A stretch of 64,000 bases of DNA from Ditylenchus dipsaci (GCA_004194705.1 SADC01001043.1:320768-384767); one strand, 5' to 3'. Shown: positions 34,061-44,989, numbered from the stretch's first letter. Numbers and translations are program-made. Notes: generated from the sequence alone by a model not told the origin.

Positions 34061-34348
34061 GATCTCTTTTTCACAATATGATCTCACTTTTTGCTCTTTT
34101 TGTTCTAAGTATTGTTATGATTCTGCAAAAACCTATAAATGGTGTTCAAACTAAACTATTTGAGTTTTTAATACACTCTAAGTAATTAATATTCAGGGTA
34201 GCGTAGTTAGAAAAAGAGTACGTATTCTCTTTAATAGAGCCACACTCTCTGATAGAGCCACACCCTCTAAGGGAGGTTGAAAAAGAAAAACACACTCTCC
34301 ATTTAAACCACACTCTCACAAGCTGCGCCAATGGCCGTCTAACTCCAA

Positions 34349-34539
34349 TGGATTGTCGAAGCTTGGGATAATTTGGGAGAATTTCTCGAAGGAGCTCATC
34401 GTTGAGTCATTCAAACCTAGCCTTTGATAGACGTGAGGATGACGCCATCCACTGCTTCAAGAAAGTCGGGCCGGTTCCGAGTGGTCGAGGCAAGGTGAAG
34501 CTCGAGCGTGAGGAGAAGAAGTTGGCTGAGCTGATATAA
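34349..34539 (+). pseudogene. pogo/Tigger-type DDE transposase C-terminal relic
   Basis: WIVEAWDNLGEFLE, then in the next frame ELIVESFKP, then in the third frame FDRREDDAIHCFKK and PVPSGRGKVKLEREEK to a stop. This order matches the end of pogo/CENP-B-like transposases (W-[IV]-x-x-AW, [IL]-x-x-SFK, D-x-ED). Two frame changes show it is dead. The window has many pogo-like termini that such an enzyme could have moved. Confidence 0.6.
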
Positions 34540-34667
34540 CAGATCGATTTCCAGGAAGCACAGGAAAAATGTGTTTAATAATGAAGATATATCTCTAAAG
34601 CGTTGATGATTTTTGGAACCTGTTCTGGTTTAGGAGAGAGGCCCATTTTTACTATATATATTTTCTA

Positions 34668-35170
34668 GGCTATACTATAGAATACCACCTCCCCCCAGCT
34701 AGCGAAAAATTTACTTTTCCTGAAGGGGAAAGGACCCCTCCCATTTTGATTCTCGTGCTCTGAATAGGCACGATAAAACTTTGGTTTCCGAAAAATCGAA
34801 AAAATTTTTTTTTTCGATTTGCCTTGGACCCCAAGGTAAAAAAATTAGGAAAATTAAAAAAAAGTATTTTTTTGAATTCCCGCCAAAACATCTTTAAAGG
34901 AAATAAGGGCTGTATTGGGAGGAGAAGGGACAAAAGAGGGCCACTAATCACACAAATCCCATTAACAAGAAGATGTTGAACATAGTTTTGAATACTGGGC
35001 CTACCGCATAAATAAACTCTGGTATGCATGCTTTTTCATGCATCCAGAGTCACTTTCGAGTGATTTGTGTCTAAGGTATGTGGTTGTGCACATCTCAACT
35101 CCAAGCCCCCTTCATGCAGCTAGAATCACATTCGAGTGATTTTTGTCTAAGGTATGTGGGTGTGCGCATT
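34668..35170. repeat. composite repeat, TATACTATAGAAT end plus CGAGTGATTTGTG block
   Basis: GGCTATACTATAGAAT, TTTTCCTGAAGGGGAAAGGA and TCTCGTGCTCTGAATAGGCA form the inverse of 38950-39160. The CATGCATCCAGAGTCACTTT block follows twice at 35035-35170. Non-coding. Confidence 0.55.
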
Positions 35171-36205
35171 TCAACCCCAAGCCACCAAGCCCAAAGAAAG
35201 AAACTTTTCAAGAAATTTCACTTTTTAAGAATTTTTTTCATTCTGACTGACCAAAAGAAGCAATTGCTCACTCAACAAAAGAAACATATTCAACGCGCAA
35301 ACAAAATACAATTTGAAGGGCTATTTAACAGAAAAAAGAATATGAGAGCTGTATCACTGCTCAAAAAAGTTATGATCGAATCGAATCCAGAAAAAAATGC
35401 CACACCCTGCACTTTAAAAAAAAGAAAAAAACAGAGTGGTTTCAGCTTTTCTATGACTGCCAGCTCTTCTTCAGTTTTTCTTTTTGGGCTCAGATGCTTC
35501 TTCATGGTCATCATCATCGGGCATGCTCCGAAATTCTTCCAAAAATTCTCGTATAGCTGTGATGCAAGCGTCTTGTTCTCCATTGTCTCGCATACCTCCG
35601 GGAAGAGACCAAAGTCCTAAACCATCAAGTATATTTCTAAGCCTCAATAATATTCCAAAATATTAAATGTCACCATTGTCTGCTCTCTTGATGGCAACAT
35701 ATTGCAATTTATTATCCTTTGTGAACCGTGAAACAATTGGATCAGCTGCGTGGTTGGGACCCCCTAAAAATATTAGACTAATAATGTTTTTTCATGTTCA
35801 TAGTGTTTTTCATTATCAGATTGAATGTTGAGAAAAAATGCGAAATTGTTTTTGTCCCCTTACAATTCAAATTTTTTTGAATTCCTGCAAAATTTTTGAG
35901 TTTAAATGTTTCTATTTTTTTAACTCAAATATTGACTTCAATAAAGCTTTGCAGTCATAGCAGATGATTGCAAGGTCTTATTCAAGTCAAAAAAGAAAAA
36001 TTTAAACGAAAAAATTTTGGCGGGAATTCGAAAAATTGTAAAATGTAAGTGGGGCCAAGAGAATTTCCCAAATTTTTATCTAAAATCCCGAATCTGTGCC
36101 CGTATTCAGGGCGCAAATCGACAGAAAATAAGATAGATTTTCGGACCGATTTTGGAACCGATAATCGGACCGATTTTGGGACAACTGTTCCATTTTCGGG
36201 TGTAC

Positions 36206-36465
36206 GGTCAGTTCGCCCCATGATCAGTTCGCCCCGGTCAGTTCGCCCCACGATCAGTTCGCCCCGTTTTTGTTTTAGGCTTAGGCTTAGGCAAGGGTAG
36301 GCCAGCGTATGTTAGGATGGACTCAAACATGTTCCCGAACTACAAAAAAGTTAAAAAAATAAGTTTGGGTTTGTTTTTCATGGCATAATGGTCATTTTTA
36401 AAAACGGGGCGAACTGATCTTGGGGCGAACTGACCGGGGCGAACTGATCGTGGGGCGAACTGACC
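36206..36465. mobile_element. MITE with GATCAGTTCGCCCC arrays and (TTAGGC)3
   Basis: The left arm has four units of (G)GTCAGTTCGCCCC / GATCAGTTCGCCCC. The right arm has four inverted units GGGGCGAACTGA(T/C). The loop holds three exact TTAGGC at 36275-36292. Non-coding. Confidence 0.65.
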
Positions 36466-36848
36466 TGTCTCCCCATTTTCGAACCGATTTTAAATTTGCT
36501 GTTTCTAGTGGGAATCGAACTTTCGAGCATCAACTTATTGCTAGAAGCTTTAGCCACTCGGCTATTGGTGCATTATCAAGTCTACAATCATTTTGAGGCT
36601 ATATTCCAGTTTTGGGTGTTATGTCATATTCTTATTTAAGTGTTCAGAATTCTATGCTAATTCAACGCACGGTTTCCACTCATTTGGGCAAAACTCATTT
36701 GGGCACCCTCATTTGGGCACCCTCATTTGGCACCGTCATTTGTGCTGCTCATTTGGGCAATAATTTCAAACATGCCTAATTTTCGAATTCGAATTTGCGG
36801 AGAGATCCAACTTCAGCTTTACTGGATAAACCATGCACCAAATGAACT

Positions 36849-37153
36849 AAGTGGTCGTCCACTTGGATCAAAAAATTTTCACTTTTTTGGCTTCCAAAAC
36901 TTGTTTCCTGGATTAATTCGGCATGCTGAAGATGGTTTGACAGTGGTAAAATGCCGTTTTCTCAGGTATTTTTCGAGTCTTGGTAAAATCGAGTTTTGGC
37001 AAAATCAATTGTATCCCAATTCTCAAAAAATATTATACAAAACCTTACTTCACTATTATCAAACCATTTTCAGCATGTCCGAATGATTCCAGAAAACAGG
37101 TTTTGGAACATGAAAAATGTAAAAAAAATTGATCCAAGTGGACGACCACTTGG
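36849..37153. mobile_element. palindrome with AAGTGGTCGTCCACTTGGAT ends
   Basis: The terminal segment CAAGTGGACGACCACTTGG is itself palindromic. The arms run GATCAAAAAATTTTCACTTT .. AAAAAAAATTGATCC and share GCATGCTGAAGATGGTTTGA with the neighbour at 37335-37675. Confidence 0.6.
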
Positions 37154-37334
37154 TTTTAATGGTCTAGAGGAGGTACCCGGTGGTTACCCAACCCATTTTG
37201 AGGCTTACTGTCTTTTACAGAATAGTTTATAATTTTTATTAAAGAAACAATAATGTCTGTTACCACCAGAATTCGAGCCTGTAACCTCAAAATTTTGGAT
37301 TGGCGATTTACATGGATATCCAAGTGAACCACCG

Positions 37335-37675
37335 GGTAACCAAGTGGTCGACCACTTGGATCAAATTTTTTTTCACGTTTTCGGGTTCCAAAGCAATTTT
37401 TCTGCATCAATTCGAGCATGCTGAAGATGGTTTGACAGTGGTAAAATCACGTTTTATCGAGAAATTTTTGAGTTATCGCTAACGATTGATTTTGATAAAT
37501 GTGGTACACGATTTTTGATAAATCAATCGTTAGCTATAACTCAAAAATTTCTCGATAAAACGTGATTTTACCACTGTCAAACCATCTTCAGCATGCTCGA
37601 ATTGATACAGAAAAATTGCTTTGGAACCCGAAAACGTAAAAAAATTTTGATCCAAGTGGTCTACCACCCAGTCTA
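37335..37675. mobile_element. near-perfect 340-bp palindrome, same family
   Basis: Arms AAGTGGTCGACCACTTGGAT, GTTTTCGGGTTCCAAAGCAA, GCATGCTGAAGATGGTTTGA, ACAGTGGTAAAATCACGTTT are mirrored with few changes about a centre near 37507. Confidence 0.7.
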
Positions 37676-38694
37676 AATTGAGGAGGGGTTGCCGTCATCG
37701 AGGTTACTGGTTCTAGTCCCACTAAGTGTAAACTTTATTTTCTTACTTCCATTTTTTGGGCCATCCATGTGGACACTCACCTGACAAGGAGGTACCTACC
37801 CAGGAATTGGGGTTAGGGTGGGGGATATCCAAGTGGACCACCCGAAAATTCAGTAGTCTATTAGACGTGTCAACGATTTGATATTAATACTAATTTTGGT
37901 CGATTGTGTGCTTGTACCCTGATTACTGGGCTCGTGGCACAGAAAAATGACTTAATTCGACTTTTCATGTGAACAAAAGCCGGTACAAACCAATACTAAA
38001 ACAAGCAGCATAATAAACGATAAAATACGTGGTACAAATGACGGTACAAAAATCGGTACAACAAACGATAAAACAATCGGCAAAATCCGTTACTAAATCG
38101 GTACGAAAATCGGTTCCAAAATCGGTCCGATTTTGGAACCGATCTGTTCCAAAAACAGGCCCGAAAATGGAACAGAATCGGTTCCGAAATCGGTCCGATT
38201 TTTTACCGTTTTGCGCCCTGAATACGGGCACTGATGATGGCAAACAGAGTAGACATGAAAAAATATTATTAGACTTGAATATCATATTTGCAATGTACTT
38301 GGTGAAAAAATGAGTTAAAGGGGGCTACGAACTTTGTGAACAACCCAGCAAAGAATTATAATTTAGGGCTTGAAAATAAAATAAAAAGTAAGTTGTAGGT
38401 TGTAAATTTTTGCACACCCAACCATGTCACTGAAGATAAATCGTTTACTCTGATAGAAGACCAAGTTAAAATATCGAATATTTTATTCATATCAAATTCG
38501 TGGCTTTCGAGCTCTGCAAAATTAGCTGAACAAAAATTGTTACATTTTCCAAGTAGTCCTCGACCAGAAATTCCAGTTCTACCCATTGGATTCTGAGGTC
38601 TTCCTTGACCATCAATTGAATAGGGTTTATTCCTGAAAAAGGCATGTACAGAGTAGGCCAATTTTCGCATCTTCTGTTTTTGTCATAACTGTTT

Positions 38695-39160
38695 TGGGCT
38701 ATACTATAGAATGCGTTCCCCTGGATTGAGAGTTAGAGATGCGCGCACTCACTTACCTTAGACATGATTCTGAGAAGTACTCTTGACCATAAAATGCATA
38801 TAGAGTCTCTTTTTGCCACGGCCCGAGTTGAAAAAACATGGTGAGACATCCGAAATAGTCCGGAATTCACTCTTCTAAAGTTTCGCCATGAAAGTGGCCC
38901 CTTTATTTCCTTTCCCTTCCAATACAGCCCTAAATCTTTTGAAAAATGTTTTGGCGGGAATTCAAAAAAAATTTTTTTTTGAATTTTCCCAAATTTTTCA
39001 CCTTGGGGGACCCAGGCAAATCGAATTTTTTTTTGGAAACCAAAGTGTTTTCGTGCCTATTCAGAGCACGAGAATCAAAATGGGACGGGTCCTTTCCCTT
39101 CAGGAAAAGTAAATTTTTCGCTAGCTGAGGGGGGGGGGGATTCTATAGTGTTACCATTTT
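38695..39160. mobile_element. element with CTATACTATAGAAT ends
   Basis: GGCTATACTATAGAATGCG at the left and GATTCTATAGTGTTACC at the right. The interior combines the TTGCCACGGCCCGAGTTGAA block and a right half that is the inverse of 34670-34900. Confidence 0.5.
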
Positions 39161-39439
39161 CTATTTTTTAGGTCGATCGAGTGAATTATGGTGATCAGGG
39201 TGACAACAATCACCTCCATTAACACAATTATTTCTTAAACTATTCATATAAGTTATCTATATAACCATAATCAACTAAAAATATAGTAAAAAAAGGGCGC
39301 CCCTCTCCCCTAAAACAAAACAGGTCCGAGCTTTGTTGTATATAAAGGATTTATGCGCGTATGCTGCAATGCTTGAATATTTAGCATTTTTCGCTGAGTT
39401 CTAAATCATGTTTAAATGACTCCTAAGTAATTTTTATAT

Positions 39440-40363
39440 GCTTAAAGGACCTGACCTCTTCCTAGTCATGGCAATTTGTGATTTTTGAATTGGCGGGGAC
39501 CATTTGTTTTTTCCGTAATTTTTTTTTGAAATGCGAAAATATTTTTCATTTAAAGTTGCGTCTCTGTTTTTGATGTGAGTTTTTTCCTCTTGATTCTTGT
39601 TGAAATTTCCTGTTGTCTAGGTGATCCGGCATCTCTACCTAGGTCCAGAGTGAGCTGCGTGCCGTTGTATTAGATAAGTTTTTATTTCTTTACCATCGCC
39701 GTCTCTTGCTTTTCTCGTTTTGTTTTCAGGTGGGGTTGCTGGTTTAAGTCAAATAGCTTTGGTGGACCGTTTTGCAGTGTGCCGTCTGTTGTAATTTATT
39801 TCTCCGCGTTTATTTTACAGTTTCAATAATCATATTCATCAAAGAATCTGTCAAATAAGTTGTATCATTTCCACATAACATCCTATATAGTCTGGGTTTG
39901 TTTCCTCGCCACTTTCCTGTATGGGAAAATTTGCAATCGATTACATAAAACTAATCGAAAGAGTCAAAAATATACAATCGATTACATGAAACTAATCGAA
40001 AGAATCGATAATTTACAACCAATTACACGAAACTAATCGAAAGAATCGATAATTTACAACCAATTACACGAAACTAATTTACAATCGATATTTACAATCG
40101 ATTACCTTTTTGTAAATTTTTGATCTCTAAACTAATCCTAAGGGAACATCACTGCTCTGGACCTAGGTAGAGATGCCGGTCACCTAGACAACAAGAAATT
40201 TCAACATAACCAAAAGGAAAAAACTCACATCAAAAACAGAGACGCAACTTTAAATGAAAATATTTTCGCATTTCAAAAAAAAATTACGGAAAAACAAATA
40301 GTCCCCCGCCAATTCAAAAATTACAAATTGCCATGACTAGGAAGAGGTCAGGTCCTTTAAAAC
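39440..40363. mobile_element. long inverted-repeat element with tandem-repeat loop
   Basis: Arms of about 210 bp: AAAGGACCTGACCTCTTCCT .. CATCTCTACCTAGGTCCAGA and the inverse at 40150-40363. The loop (39940-40110) has four copies of a ~45-bp unit with ATCGATTACA..GAAACTAATCGAAAGA. Sequence outside the left end (ACTCCTAAGTAATTTTTATA) reappears inverted at 40833-40860, so a larger palindrome was split by the repeat at 40374-40800. Confidence 0.65.
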
Positions 40364-40394
40364 GATAAAAAGGTTGTTTTCTGACATTTTTCCA

Positions 40395-40795
40395 CACAAA
40401 AATGTCCTACCATGTTTTTCAACTCGGGCCGTGGCAAAAAGAGACTCTATATGCATTTTATGATCAAGTGTACTTCTCGGAATCATGTCTAAAGTAAGTG
40501 AGTGCGCGCATTTCTAACTCTCAAGCTGCTCTCCCCCCCCAATCCCTTCAAGGGCGCAGGGGGCTTAGAGTTAGAGATGCGCACACACACATACCTTAGA
40601 CACAAATCACTCGAAAGTAACTGTGGTTGCATAAAAACAATACGCTCTCAATACGAATCTCTAACCAACCAAGCCCCCTGCGCCCCCTTCGTGGGCGCAC
40701 GGGGCTTGGTTGCTTGGGGTTGAGATGCGCACACACACATACCTTAGACACAAATCACTCGAAAGTGACTCTGGATGCATGAAAAAAGCATGCAT
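40395..40795. repeat. three copies of the CGAGTGATTTGTGTCTAAGG block
   Basis: GTGCGCACTCACTTACCTTA-type and TACCTTAGACACAAATCACT-type pieces alternate in orientation around CAAGCCCCCTGCGCCC repeats. Nested between the two halves of the larger palindrome. Confidence 0.6.
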
Positions 40796-41089
40796 ACCAC
40801 AGTTTCAACTTTTTTTTTATCGTTTTGAGCATATAAAAATTACTTAGGAGTCGTTTAAACACTATTTTCGAATAAATGAAAAATGCAAAGATGCTGTCAG
40901 TATCGCAGTTATTTCTCACTTTGCTATGGCCCGTCGTCAGAACCAAAACCTAATAGAAACAGTTTTCAAAAACTCGAAAAAAAGTTGCAAAAACACCTTG
41001 TTAACGCCCAATTCATCAATCTACTTGCTTTCTGACGACTCTAGGAAGACCGCAGACTTGTCTGCTGCATAGCTGCTGTGATACCTGGA

Positions 41090-41500
41090 AAGGAAGACGT
41101 GGAACTGTAGAAAAGAGAAAAAATATTAATTGTGCTTCTAGCGCACATTCGAGACGTAAGGCTTGAAGTCGACCATCTTCTGGACGTGTTCGCTCGACGG
41201 TTTTCGGCACTCTGTCGTTGGAACCTGCAGTCGAAATTTTTGACAAGTCCAGAAGTTCAGCAGCCACCCTCTTCTCCCCTAGAATCCAATTTTGGAAAAT
41301 TTAAGTTGCGAAAAAAACCTTGAAGGCCTTTTTATTCTGTTCTGCGATAAAAGTTTGAACTGCTTTGTTAAGCTTGTTCGAATGGCGCTCCCTCACCCAG
41401 ACTGCCAGTTTCTCATCAAGAAACTTGAACGTCAGCCCTGACAGCTTGTTCTTAAATTTTTAAATCGACGACGTTGTTGGGGTTTTTTTAGAACAGGCGG
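41090..41500 (-). pseudogene. possible CENP-B/pogo-type HTH relic
   Basis: On the minus strand FKFLDEKLAVWVRERHSNKL, then NKAVQTFIAEQNKKAFK resembles the second DNA-binding domain of CENP-B/pogo transposases (LE-x-x-L-x-x-W[IV]-x-x-R). No continuation in one frame and no catalytic part nearby. Weak assignment from one motif. Confidence 0.35.
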
Positions 41501-41839
41501 TGTTTTAGTTTAATCTCTGTCCCACGCCGTGTCAAATACGTCGAAACGCGAAATCGAGGATGGCGTTCTGTCATAATACTTCAATGGTCATGAGTTAACT
41601 GGTGTAACAAAAGTTCCTGGACAAGTTTTGAGCTCAATTTTTAAAATAAAAATTTAACGATGAGAAAATTCCAAAAAAACAGATTTGTAGCCCTGAATCT
41701 CCTCTTTCAAATAGCATATTGCTTTTAGCTTAAAAAGCATGGCTACTCATATTTCATCCGGACCTCACCCATATATACTTTTTCACAGATTTTTTTCCAT
41801 ATATTTTTTTGAACTGGATAAAAATGTTAAAATATTAAG

Positions 41840-42180
41840 TTCATTGCCTTGGTCCCCCTGTTGCATTCGAGAATTAAAAAAAAAATCTTCGAGATTTTTA
41901 TTTTTGTCAAAGTTTCGACATTGTTTGTCACGCAAAGTAAAAAAACAGGATATATATTTTATTTTCAGCTTCATCTTTACTAGATAAGAAAAATATTTTG
42001 TCAGTCTAAAAGTGCATATTAATGGAGGAATTATGTGAAAAAGATGATAAATAAGACAATAAACATAAAAATGAAACGAAGGAGTGAAAAAATTGGACAA
42101 TACTTTTTTTAGAGCAAACACTTTTTTTAACACAAAAAATTTTGCGAAAAAATCAACAGGGGACCAAGGCAACTTTTTTC
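41840..42180. repeat. inverted pair of GCCTTGGTCCCC motifs
   Basis: GCCTTGGTCCCCCTGTTG (41847) and CAACAGGGGACCAAGGC (42158) face each other about 310 bp apart, with fainter similarity between. Ends of a decayed palindromic element. Confidence 0.5.
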
Positions 42181-42228
42181 GGGAGGCGTGCAAACACATA
42201 TAGAGCCTTTTTGTCTATGAAAAACAGG

Positions 42229-42834
42229 CTAGTGAATACCAAGCAGTGCCAAAATTCGCAAAACAGAATAATTTCTACTAAAAGTATTCTTATTGACGCA
42301 ATGTCTGTAGCTTCGATCATATATTTTGCCTGAAAGCACTTTTTCCATTACAATTTCTTTTGTAGACTGATCTTCTGTATGATGCGAAAATCCACATATT
42401 TTCAACAATTCAATCAGATCTCTGTCCAACTGTTGTACTTTAAAATATACAAACAGTTTTTCATCACTTTGCTCGTTATATAAAAATTGCTGGATTAGTT
42501 GTAGTTGAATGCCTGCTTTAAAATAGCCTTCTGGCACTTGTATGCCTTCTACAATTAAAGTCGACGGTCTTTTTTCTTTGACAATTCGGTTTTGACTTGA
42601 GAAAGAGTTGTCTTTTAAGTACTTCAAAGATCCTCTTAATGCTTTAGTTTTTTTGTAATTTTTGTAAGTTGATGTATAGCACTTCAAAGTGTTCTTGGTA
42701 TCTTTAAAATGGCAAATATCTAGCTGCATAACAATGATTTCTTGTGTCTGATGTACTTTGTGAGTCAATATTTTTCGGTTCAGCTTTCCTTCTTCAGTCA
42801 ATTTTCTTTGTTCAAATTTTCCATTTTTTTTCTT
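42229..42834 (-). CDS. C-terminal half of the GNAT-like gene, in the +1 frame
   Basis: Open without an ATG near its start: NGKFEQRKLTEEGKLNRK follows the A8 run. It contains ILTHKVHQTQEIIVMQLDI, SSQNRIVKEKRPSTLIVEGI, YFKAGIQLQLIQQFLYNE and DRDLIELLKICGFSHHTED. The last resembles a second GNAT motif end (L-x-x-L-x-x-x-GF), suggesting a tandem two-domain protein. No introns, no stops across 200 codons. Probably not an independent gene. Confidence 0.5.
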   Translation of the reverse strand, partial: KKKNGKFEQRKLTEEGKLNRKILTHKVHQTQEIIVMQLDICHFKDTKNTLKCYTSTYKNYKKTKALRGSLKYLKDNSFSSQNRIVKEKRPSTLIVEGIQVPEGYFKAGIQLQLIQQFLYNEQSDEKLFVYFKVQQLDRDLIELLKICGFSHHTEDQSTKEIVMEKVLSGKIYDRSYRHCVNKNTFSRNYSVLRILALLGIH

Positions 42835-43231
42835 TCAACGCTTTTTCATTTTTGTGGGCTAAGTAAACTTCCGGCTTGTCGTCTACTTGCACAAATCCAA
42901 ATGATCGGTAAAATTCTAACATTCTAATGTTGCTTATTTCCACTTCGGCAAAAGTTCTCGCTAACGAATCAAAATTCAAAGAAAAATAACCACTTAATAG
43001 CTCTGTACTGACATGGAAGACATTGAAACCAGACTTAACTTTTATTTCAGTTATAAGCACTGTGCCATACTCCATGAATTCCAAAAACATGATTCCAATT
43101 AATTTTCGTTGTTTTGTATCATCATCTAGTGCATAACATACATGAGCTTGGCCATTGAAAAAAGGAGAAGATGGTCTCAGTTCAGCATCATTAATTTTTT
43201 CTGAGCTTTTATTTATTATTTTGTTGGACAT
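42812..43231 (-). CDS. GNAT-like acetyltransferase, N-terminal half
   Basis: 139 codons, intronless. HVCYALDD, LIGIMFLEFMEYGTVLITEI and SNIRMLEFYRSFGFVQVDD follow the order of a GNAT fold; the last is the usual acetyl-CoA motif end (N-x(3)-L-x-FY-x-x-x-GF). The canonical Q/R-x-x-G-x-G/A loop is not obvious. The frame ends inside an A8 run (42824-42831); dropping one A joins it in frame to 42229-42834 for a 333-residue protein. The join suggests a sequence error, a recent frameshift or +1 recoding. Confidence 0.6.
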   Translation of the reverse strand: MSNKIINKSSEKINDAELRPSSPFFNGQAHVCYALDDDTKQRKLIGIMFLEFMEYGTVLITEIKVKSGFNVFHVSTELLSGYFSLNFDSLARTFAEVEISNIRMLEFYRSFGFVQVDDKPEVYLAHKNEKALKEKKWKI

Positions 43232-43314
43232 TGTTAAAATTATCCATGTTTCAGTTTCATTAGTTGTTCACAAAGCTCGTAGCCAGCCACCTCCCCTCCC
43301 CATTCCTTCGTGTT

Positions 43315-44468
43315 CACCATAGTGGGATCGCCGTCCTGCCGGAGGGCAGGTCTAGGGCGGCTCGATTTTGGACAGGACGGCGACGGCGGAGAATATAAAA
43401 GGCCAGGACGGAGACGGAGGACGGCCAGTCAATTTTCTTAAGACGACCGGCCGATTTTTCGAACCGTTTTCAGCTGTGAACTATTGAATTCAGTAATATG
43501 TTGTAGAAATTAGGCCAATTATCCTTGTTTTTAATAAGAAAATTTTGAGAATTGAGCTGTTGGACAAAATTATGAAAAGTTAAAAAAAATTGATACTGGG
43601 CTGAAATACGAAAATTATGAAAAATTTTGACTTTGGGAAATTTTGGAAATTTTGGTTTTTGGGTGAAAATATGAAAAATTTTGACAAAATTCAAGAGCTC
43701 AAAAAGAATATTAAAAAAGACAGAACAAGATGAAGAAACTCAGTTAGCCAAATGAAACCGAAAAATCGACTTCACTGATAAATTAAAAAAAGGAATTGTA
43801 CATCACTGTTGTACAATAAACATATACTCTAATATAGGGTTGGCACACAGTTAACTCGACTTTTCAAGTTTTTTGACTTTATTTCTTGTTTTTATAAGTG
43901 TTTTTTCCAAAATTCTGAACTTGTGACCACGCAACGAAAGCCTATTTTACCGGCTACACAAAGGTATAAAACATTTTCAGTTCCGTCTACAAAAAGATGT
44001 CTATTTCAATGAAACGAAGACTCTTCGAAAACGAAGCGAGTCTTCGTGATTCTTCGTTTTCGAAGAGTCTTCGTTTTATTAAAATAGACATCTTTTTGTG
44101 GACGGAACTGAGAAATTTTCATACCATTGTGTAGCCTAAGCCAGTGAGCTAAGCTTTCCGTTGAGCGGTCACAAGCTTAGAATTTTGAGAAAAAGCACAC
44201 ATAAAAACAAGAAAAAAGTCAAAAAAAACTTTAAAGTCGAGTTAACTGTGTGCCAACACTACTCTAATAAATCTGCAAATTTGCACAGTTTTGAAGAGTA
44301 AAATTAAATGATTCTCTAATTTGGACGGTGCGCAAGACGGCCGAAAAAAAATTCGGGACGAATGCCGAGACGGCGAAAATTTGGACAGGGCGGACGACGG
44401 TAAAAAAATGAGTGAGACAGACACTGCAACGGCCGTCCTATTTTCGGAGATTTGTTCCACTATGGTGT
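43315..44468. mobile_element. element with CACCATAGTGG ends and GGACGGCGACGG-rich arms
   Basis: CACCATAGTGG (43315) and CCACTATGGTG (44458-44468) are exact inverses. Next to them lie arrays rich in GGACGGCG / GACGGCCG (43330-43450 and 44325-44440). No coding sequence recognised; it contains the palindrome 43836-44259. Confidence 0.6.
43836..44259. mobile_element. palindrome with 9-bp target duplication
   Basis: Arms start AGGGTTGGCACACAGTTAAC and end with the inverse. ACTCTAATA flanks it at 43826-43834 and 44260-44268. The centre is a secondary palindrome of GAAGACTCTTCGAAAACGAA. The 9-bp duplication suggests mobilisation by a MULE-type enzyme. Confidence 0.75.
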
Positions 44469-44989
44469 TGACTATCCACGGCGTGTCGAACATGTCAAAA
44501 GATCAAATCGACATCTTCGTATAGAGACAAATTCGTTTTAAAAAACATTTCAATTATTTTGTTTATTTGAGCACTTTCTGTTTTGATCATAACTTTGCTC
44601 AGGTAGGCTGTGTTCGACTTTTTTTGATACCATTGAAAGCTCTAATTTTTCGTTCGATTTGAAACAAAACGTCCAACTCTGTTAGAAATGTAAGCAGTTC
44701 AAAAAATTCGAAGTTCAAATTCATCGTTTTGGCAGAGTCAGGTTGCTAACTTATAAAAGTTAGTTCTCAAAATTCTCTGCTAAAATTTTTTTGTCTGGCA
44801 TGAGCGTTCACTCAGCTTTCTGATGCACGTAACAGTTTTTCCAAACGTGCAGTTCTCATTGAAAAAGTGCACGATTTAGCAAAAAAACCTTCCAGGTATT
44901 TCAGTAGGTTTCGGCGTGAAACTCAGTTATGATTTTTTGTGAACCCTGCGAAGAGACCGGAGATCATTTTGAAACCAAGCTTGTGAAAA

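Larger units (their letters stand above)
36096..38230. mobile_element. large element with CCCGTATTCAGGGCGCAAA ends, full of nested palindromes
   Basis: TGCCCGTATTCAGGGCGCAA at the left and its inverse at 38210-38230 are paired. Both are followed inward by arrays of AATCGGTTCCAAAATCGG-like units (36130-36200, 38060-38200). Nested inside are elements at 36206-36465, 36690-36775, 36849-37153 and 37335-37675. It sits in the intron between NUDT9-type exons. Confidence 0.55.
35440..38632 (-). pseudogene. NUDT9-type ADP-ribose pyrophosphatase, 3'-truncated
   Basis: The family hydrolyses ADP-ribose. Exon 38632-38544 (after CCTTTTTCAG) reads NKPYSIDGQGRPQNP, GRTGISGRGLLGK. Exon 35763-35674 reads WGPNHAADPIVSRFTKDNK, LQYVAIKRADN. 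Exon 35616-about 35440 reads GLWSLPGGMRDNGEQDACIT, AIREFLEEF, then an acidic DDDDHEEASEPKKK. The three exons join in phase. The Nudix box is recognisable but has eight residues, not seven, between GE and RE. A one-base surplus in an A-run after PKKK shifts frame before EEELAVIEKLKPL. The match then stops abruptly at about 35437; the family's C-terminal exons (GYV-x-D, NFHD) are missing here but found in the copy at 59.9-60.3 kb. N-terminal exons upstream of 38632 were not found. Confidence 0.75.

Noticed and set aside
35078..35620. 180-codon open frame on the + strand
   Set aside because: It lies antisense to the NUDT9-type exon, whose protein motifs are recognised, and runs on into dispersed repeats.
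36500..36570. Possible tRNA-Ser on the minus strand (TAGCCGAGTGGCTAA and GTTCGATTCCC)
   Set aside because: A- and B-box-like words are present, but the T-stem and acceptor stem do not pair, so at best a decayed tRNA-like piece.
41783..42199. 138-codon frame on the minus strand
   Set aside because: Phe/Lys/Leu-rich translation of AT-rich DNA inside an inverted-repeat element.
42229..42801. The second GNAT-like frame as an independent gene
   Set aside because: It has no ATG near its start and overlaps the first frame exactly at an A8 run, so one broken gene is more likely.
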